From Rattus norvegicus (taxonomy: Eukaryota > Chordata > Mammalia > Rodentia > Muridae), in the NCBI RefSeq assembly GCF_036323735.1, contig NC_086024.1:134903053-134967052 (forward strand): a stretch of DNA of 64,000 nt, read 5' to 3'. The notes below the pieces were generated by a model that saw nothing but the letters and a program-made list of their open reading frames with translations, was not told the origin of the DNA and searched no databases. Every line of letters begins with the position of its first letter. Position 1 is the first letter of the stretch. A program made the translations under genes and the position numbers. Of this stretch, positions 58,588-64,000 are shown piece by piece.

Positions 58588-58622
<35 letters not shown>
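58585..58622. repeat. (CA)n microsatellite
   Basis: About 18 CA units followed by AAACAAAC. Confidence 0.97.
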
Positions 58623-58623
<1 letters not shown>

Positions 58624-58761
58624 CAAACAAAAAACATCAACTATGAAAAGATAGAGAGAAGCAAAAAGGAGAGAGAATAGGAAGAGTGGATATTTTGATT
58701 AGGACTGCATTCAGTCCCTGCAACCACCTGGGAAGAACTGGTCTGTAAATAATGTCTGTCC

Positions 58762-59817
58762 AAAAATATACAATGGAAAAAAGAAAGCATCTTCAATTAA
58801 TGGTGCTGGTCTAACTGGCTGTCTGTATGTAGAAAAATGAAAATACACCCATATTTGTCACCTTGCAGAAAGCTCAAGTCCAAGTAGATCAAGGACCTCA
58901 ACATAAAACCAGATACACTAAATCTAGTAGAAGAGAAAGTGGGAAAAGGCCTTGAACTGATTGGCACAGGGAGAAATTTCCTAATCAGAACTCCAGTGGC
59001 TCAGTCTCTAAGATCAAGAATTGATAAATGGGACCTCTTGAAACTAGAAAGCTTCTGTAAGGCAAAGGACATAGTCACTAAGACAAATCAGCAGCCTACA
59101 GATTGGGGGAAAATCTTCACTAACCCCACATCTGATAGAGGGCTAATATCCAAAATATACAAAGAACTCAAGAAGCTAACCTCCAAAAAACCAAACTACC
59201 CAATCAAAAAATGGGGTTTACAACTAAACCGAGAATTCACATCAGAAGAATCTCAAATGGCTGAGAAGCACCTAAAGAAATGTTCAAAGTCCACAGTGAT
59301 TAGAGAAATGCAAATCAAAATGACCCTGAGATTCTATCTTATACCGATCTAATATCAAAACCTCAGGGGACAAAACATGTTGTTGAGGATGTGGAGAAAG
59401 AGGAACACTCCTCCATTGCTGGTGGGATTGCAGACTGGGACAACCATTCTGGAAATCAATCTGGAGGTTCCTCAGAAAATTGGAAATAGATCTATCTGTG
59501 AAGACCCAGCAATATCACTCTTGGAAATATACCTAAAAGATGTCCCACCGTGCCACAGGGGCACATGTTCCATTGTGTTCATAGCGGCCTTGTTTGTGGT
59601 AACCAGAAGCTGGAAACAACCCAGATGTCCCACGACAGAGGAATGGATACAGAAATTGTGGTTCATTTACACAATGGAATACTACTCAGCTACTAAGAAC
59701 AAGGACATCCTGAGTTTTGCAGGCAAATGGATGGAACTAGAAAATATCATCCTGAGTGAGGTAACCCAGACCCAAAAGGACATGCCTGGTATGTACTCAC
59801 TAATAAGTGGATATTAG
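58762..59817 (+). pseudogene. L1 ORF2 C-terminal fragment, frameshifted
   Basis: 58939-59352 reads open with IDKWDLLKLESFCKAKD and QPTDWGKIFTNPTSDRGLIS, matching the intact copy. A stop after LIPI at 59350-59352 ends it. The Cys/His segment is out of frame between about 59377 and 59490, then the frame recovers (EEWIQKLWFIYTMEYYSA) to the stop at 59815-59817. There is also an early stop near 58800. Confidence 0.9.
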
Positions 59818-60835
59818 CCACACACAAAAAAAATTCCAGAATACCCAAGGTACAGTCCGCAGAACTCAAAAAGGTCAACAAGCTGAAGGGCCAAAGTGAG
59901 GACGACTCAGTTCCACTTGGGAGAGAGAAGAAAGCAATCACAAAGGGGGAGGGGGAGAGGGGAAAATGATCTGGTATTAGGTGGGTTGAAAAGGACTGAA
60001 GCCCTGAGGGGCAGCAGAAAGAATGGAAACAGGCAGCCTCAGTAGGTAGGAAGTTGAGGGGACCCTCCAGAATGTACCAGAGGTCTGGGAGGTGAGAGAC
60101 GCTCAGGACTCGATGGGAGATGGGGGGCTAGATGAAAGGCCCCACAGTGGGAAGAGGGGACTTGTAAACTTGTAGAGCCCACCCCCAGCAGAAAGACAGG
60201 ACATCAAGCGAGGGACGGGGTTGATATCCCACAGTCAAAGCTCTGACCCATAATTCTTCCTGTCTGACAGAACTGCAGGGATAGAAATGGAGAAAAGGCT
60301 GAGGAAAAGGAGGTCCAGCGACAAGCCCAAAGTCCAGCTCATGGGGAGGCCCAAGGCTATCGTGACTGCCTTCCAAAACACCCAACAAGCAACTGAAAGA
60401 GATGCAGATATTTACACCGAACCAATGGACAGAAGCTGCTGACCCCTGTGGTTGAATTGGGGGAAAGCTGGAAGAAACTGAGGAGGAGGACCACCCTATA
60501 GGAGGACCAGCAGTCTCAATTAACCTGGACCTCTAAGATCTCTCAGACACTGGATCACCAACCAGGCAGCATGCACCAGCTGAGAGATGAGGCCTCCAAC
60601 ACATATACAGCAGAGGACTCTAGGGTCTGGGTTCAGTCAGAGAAGATGCACTGAACCCTTAAGAGACTGGAGGCCCCAGGGAGTGTAGCAGTCTGGTGGG
60701 GTGGGGGTGGGGGTGGGGACATCCTTGTAGAGACAGGGGACAGGGGACGGGGAGGAGGTATGGGATGTGGAACAGTTGGAGGGTAGACCAGGAGTGTAAA
60801 AAAAAAAAAGATTAAATAAAAAGAAGGAAAATAAA
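58762..60835 (+). mobile_element. 5'-truncated L1, older rodent family
   Basis: It starts inside ORF2 and runs through the ORF2 stop, a 1-kb 3' UTR and an A-rich end (60800-60835). A candidate duplication TAAATAATGT...GTCC flanks it (58746-58761 and 60836-60849, differing by a 2-bp indel). Protein differences from the 11.9-18.3 kb copy indicate an older family. Confidence 0.9.
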
Positions 60836-60993
60836 TAAATAATGTGTCCTGCCCCCTGAGGTGGTCTGCTTTTACACTTTACAATGACATCTCCAATTCT
60901 CTCAGCAATATTTTCATGTTTCAGTGTACAACTTGTACAGCTTGGTCCAATCCACCCTCACATATTTCATACGGTGTGACGTTATAAGACAGA

Positions 60994-61200
60994 CCTTTGG
61001 ACAGAGAGGTGGCTGAGTGGGTAAAGGTTTTTTCTGCTAAATCCAGTGATTTGAGTTCAAAGCCCAAGATTTACAGAAGGAAAAAACTGACTCCCAAAGG
61101 ATTTCCTCTGGCCTCTCCTTGTAGGCCATGGTGTGATTGCACTGGTACACATACACAATACACATAATACATCACACACACACAAAACAATAATAAAAAG
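60994..61200 (+). mobile_element. B3 SINE
   Basis: TGGACAGAGAGGTGGCTGAG head, ACTGACTCCCAAAGGATTTCC body, and a CACACATAATAAAAAGG tail. Confidence 0.75.
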
Positions 61201-61239
61201 GATACTGTTATTTTTGTATTGTTCTGTTTGCTCTGTTCT

Positions 61240-61365
61240 TCGTTTCTGTTTTGTTTTGATTTAATTTTCTCTGTGTAGCTCTGGTACTCCCTTTGCAGAC
61301 AAGAGATCCGTCTGCCTCTGCCTTCTGCGTGCTGGAACTGAAGGCGTGAGCCACCACGCCCTGCC
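61240..61365 (-). mobile_element. B1 SINE
   Basis: Antisense B1: TCTCTGTGTAGCTCTGGTAC, AGATCCGTCTGCCTCTGCC, GGCGTGAGCCACCACGCCC. Confidence 0.9.
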
Positions 61366-61495
61366 GATATCTCTATTTTGATATGTTTACTTAATACATA
61401 GGAATGCACTTGCTGTCCGTGTATTTCTGTGTATTGGTTTTATATCCCATAACTTACAGGGCTCATTCACTTGGAGAATTTTATGTAAATTGCAT

Positions 61496-61560
61496 CAATT
61501 TCTTTTTTGATGTTGGGGACCACACCCAGGACTGTTCCCCTGAACTCTCTCTCAGCCCCA
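61496..61560 (-). mobile_element. B4-like head remnant
   Basis: TGTTGGGGACCACACCCAGG and CTCTCTCTCAGCCCCA resemble the antisense tRNA-like head of B4. Confidence 0.45.
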
Positions 61561-61714
61561 GATTTTCAACATAAACAGCCAGAGCATCTGCTGATAAGGA
61601 CAGTTTACTTTTTTGTTTCATTGTGGTTTTTACTTTTGTTTTGTTTTTTGTTGTTGTTTGTTGTTTGGTTGGTTTTTGGCTTTTGGTTTGTTTGATTTTG
61701 AGTTCTTTGTTTTG

Positions 61715-61836
61715 TTTTCTTTTTGTAAGACAGGATTTCACTATGTAGCCCAGCTGACCGGGAACTTGCTGTGTCAATCAGTGGGGCCTTGAACTCAAGA
61801 CAATACACTTGCTTAGGCCTCTCTGCCTCTCTGCCT

Positions 61837-61910
<74 letters not shown>

Positions 61911-61950
61911 AAGTGCTAGGATTAAAGGAGTATACCGCCATACCTGGCCT
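61715..61950 (-). mobile_element. B1 SINE interrupted by (TC)n
   Basis: Antisense B1 text (GTAAGACAGGATTTCACTATG ... GCCTCTCTGCCTC) is broken at 61843-61909 by about 33 TC units and resumes with CAAGTGCTAGGATTAAAGG. The microsatellite lies in the middle of the SINE, not at its A-rich tail. Confidence 0.85.
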
Positions 61951-62194
61951 ACCTTCTTTTCTAAATTATCATTTATCCGATTTTTTTCTAATCTTGCCTT
62001 CAATCCAATAACAAAAGAGACACGGGGATAAACACTTGCCTGTCTAACTTCTGATGTAACACACTCGATCTTGATTGAAGGTTTTCTATGGTGTTCATAG
62101 CACCCCAAACACATCTTTTTAATTTACATCTTCGGTAGAAGTGTCCGATAAAGTTGTTTTGGTTTGATGTTTTTCACTGTGGGAAAAGTACTTA

Positions 62195-62250
62195 ATTTTA
62201 TATATTATATTTATATATTTATTATATGTTATATTATATTTATTATATAT
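62195..62250. repeat. AT-rich low-complexity stretch
   Basis: TATAT and TTATTATAT words only; partly palindromic. Confidence 0.8.
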
Positions 62251-62309
62251 GATTCATTCAGATAATAGACATAGGTCATTTAATAAATAGGACTATTTAA
62301 GTTTTTGTG

Positions 62310-62424
62310 TGTAGACATGGACTCTGTGCGTGCGTGTGTATGTGCGTGTGTGTATGTGTATGTATATGTGTGCATGTGTGTATGTGCATATGTGTGTGTT
62401 CATGTGTGTGCGTGTGTGTGTGCA

Positions 62425-62469
<45 letters not shown>

Positions 62470-62710
62470 GCCAGAGGGTGGTGTTGAGCGTCTTTCTCAA
62501 TCACCCTCCACTTTATTTACTGAGCAGGGTCTCTGACTAAATCTGGAGCTCAGTTACGGGGCCAGTCTAGCCAACGAGTTTACTCTGGGTGCCCCTGTCT
62601 CTGCCTGGTGTTACAGGATTTTTGCCACACCCACTCAGCCTCTGTTATGTGCTGAGGATCTGAACCCCAGTCCACACACTTACATGGCAAGCTTTATCCT
62701 CTAGCCCATC
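62310..62710 (-). mobile_element. B4A SINE with long TG tail
   Basis: A TG/CATG tail (62325-62467) is followed by CCACTTTATTTACTGAGCAGG and CTGAGGATCTGAACCCCAG in antisense B4A order. The head is near 62700. Confidence 0.8.
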
Positions 62711-63159
62711 CCCCGACGTCCGAAGTCATTTAATTTATGAGTGAGCACTGCTGACTCAAGTCTTTCCGGGCACTCGTCTGTCCAGTCTAAGTGGCAAACG
62801 TACCCACGTCAAGCTTTTCACCTCATTCTCCTTCATTTTAAATAAAATAACAATTCCTAGTGAAGTCTGTCACCTTTCTCGTCTCTAATCCTGGACATCT
62901 GTTTCTCCTCTTTTCCAGATCAGTGTGCGTAAGGATTTTTGCTTGCTTGTTTGTTTGTTTGTTTGTTTGTTTTATCTCTGTAAAGACCCTCCTTCTGGTT
63001 CTGCAGATGTTTCTCTGCCATCTTCTCTGGCTTTGTGGCCGTTGATGATGGTGGTCATTAGTTGGTTTGTTTTCTTGCTGAATTTGCTCTCCTTTCTCAG
63101 TTTCTTCTCCCTGCTCAGCTGGGGTGACTCCGCCCCCCTCATCACTACATTTTTGGTGT
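62711..63159. other. no gene; short (GTTT)n
   Basis: TTTG units at 62944-62970. No exon signal. Confidence 0.5.
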
Positions 63160-63270
63160 TTTCCTTTGGGACAGGATCTTCTTACTCAGCGCAGGTTAGT
63201 CTCAAATTCATAACCCTCCTTCCTCCCCTTCTTGGGGCTGGGAATTGAAGTGCGCATGTCATACCTGGTT
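63160..63270 (-). mobile_element. B1/B4-like SINE remnant
   Basis: TGGGACAGGATCTTCTTACTC and GGGGCTGGGAATTGAAGTGCG keep antisense B1 order. Divergent. Confidence 0.55.
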
Positions 63271-63402
63271 CTTCTCTCTCAATGTGGACACTAAGATCAT
63301 TAATCTGAGGCCTTTCTTCTTTTGGAATATGGAGTGTTGGTTGTTTTGTTTTGTTTTAAATCAATTTCCCCTGGAGAATTCTGCCAGCAACATCTCACAG
63401 TT

Positions 63403-63612
63403 TCTCATATGTACTACTCCGTGTGTTGTGTGTACTGCTCAGTGTCTTATATGTACTGCTCAGAGTCTCGTATGTACTTCTCAGGTTCTCATATGTACTT
63501 TTCCATGTCTCAAATGTACTGCTCTGTGTCTCGTGTGCACTGTTCAGTGTCTTGTGAGTACCGCTCAGTGTCTCGTGTGTACTGCTCCATTCAGGTTCTC
63601 GAATATACTGCG
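63403..63612. repeat. 21-bp minisatellite, about 10 units
   Basis: Unit ATGTACTGCTCAGTGTCTCGT, diverged 10-30 percent between copies. Because 21 is a multiple of three, two plus frames stay open. One (63245-63937, 230 codons) reads a seven-residue pattern near CTAQCLV, the other YCSVSRM. Confidence 0.92.
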
Positions 63613-64000
63613 CTCATTTTATTCCGCTGGAAATGTTCTCCCAGTTCCTTTTGCTGTCTCCTTTGAGCGTGAGTTATTTACAAGTGACTTACTTAGTTCT
63701 GAATGTTTCAGGTTCTCCTCGGGGTCTCTCGGGTGCTGGTTCGCAGTTTCGTTCCAGTGTGATTGCATAGCACCCGCTGAGCCTCTCGAAATGCTTACTG
63801 AGACTTCCATTATGACCCAGACTATGAGCTGCCTCAATAAATGTGCCAAGAGTAGCCTAGGGTTGGGCGTTCTTCTGTCCTTGGAGGAAGTCCTCTGTAA
63901 AGGACACTCAGGCCATGCTGATGGATGGCACTGTTAAACACTGCCCTAAACTGGTCTTCTGAGTAACACGTCAAGAGAAGTGCCCTGAAATGTCTGCCGA
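63613..64000. other. no gene seen
   Basis: Single-copy-looking sequence into which the minisatellite frame runs until 63937. Confidence 0.45.

Noticed and set aside
61605..62114. 169-codon frame with Arg/Glu and Lys/Gln repeats
   Set aside because: It spans B1 and the TC tract plus T-rich DNA; not coding.
1..64000. A novel gene system or operon
   Set aside because: Apart from L1 ORF1 no frame has recognisable protein features; every frame over about 150 codons is L1, repeat-derived or without support. The notable structure in the window is transposon nesting and tandem repeats.

Overview
The window is mammalian, almost certainly rat (Rattus), nuclear DNA with no supportable host protein-coding or structural RNA gene. 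Rat is suggested by a BC1-type ID SINE with an intact Pol III promoter and target-site duplication (53389-53495), by an L1 element whose ORF1 and ORF2 read like the rat L1 family, and by dense B1, B2, B3 and B4 SINEs, which together occur only in murid rodents. Simple-sequence tracts (CA, GA, TC, CTT, CCA/TCA, GATA, TCTG) are very abundant, as is typical of rodent intergenic or intronic DNA. Family names are given by resemblance read by eye, not from a database search, and boundaries of old repeats are approximate.

Layout. 0.7-2.5 kb: ORF1 side of an ancient mammalian L1 (L1M/HAL1 type, minus strand) carrying a B2 insertion. 2.5-5.8 kb: SINEs, old L1 pieces and microsatellites. 6.24-7.75 kb: a 1.5-kb minisatellite of 27/29-bp units with 56-bp and 784-bp higher-order structure. 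8-11.7 kb: old L1 and MIR remnants, a B3 SINE and an LTR-like repeat. 11.89-18.30 kb: a full-length L1 on the minus strand with matching target-site duplications, open ORF1, and ORF2 interrupted by three in-frame TGA codons but not by net frameshift. The L1 sits inside an older MaLR-type LTR that was also hit by a second LTR-like element at 18.56 kb.

19-42 kb is the most gene-desert-like part: long single-copy stretches separated by SINEs, two large tandem tracts (TG-rich at 24.06-24.66 kb, TCTG-rich at 27.58-28.17 kb), MIR/L2 remnants and a hAT-type relic. Some AT-rich single-copy blocks here could be conserved non-coding elements, but conservation cannot be judged from one sequence.

42.6-53.2 kb reads as one very old plus-strand L1M skeleton (ORF1 side first, ORF2 C-terminus and 3' UTR last) broken by at least a dozen younger SINEs, LTRs, L1 tails, a hAT element and two long microsatellites. 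53.5-57.5 kb is mainly single copy. 57.5-60.8 kb holds an LTR-like element, another L1M fragment and a 2.1-kb 5'-truncated L1. The last 3 kb contains SINEs and a 21-bp minisatellite that keeps a 230-codon frame open. No cellular pathway, operon or defence system is encoded; the interacting parts are retrotransposons and their hosts.
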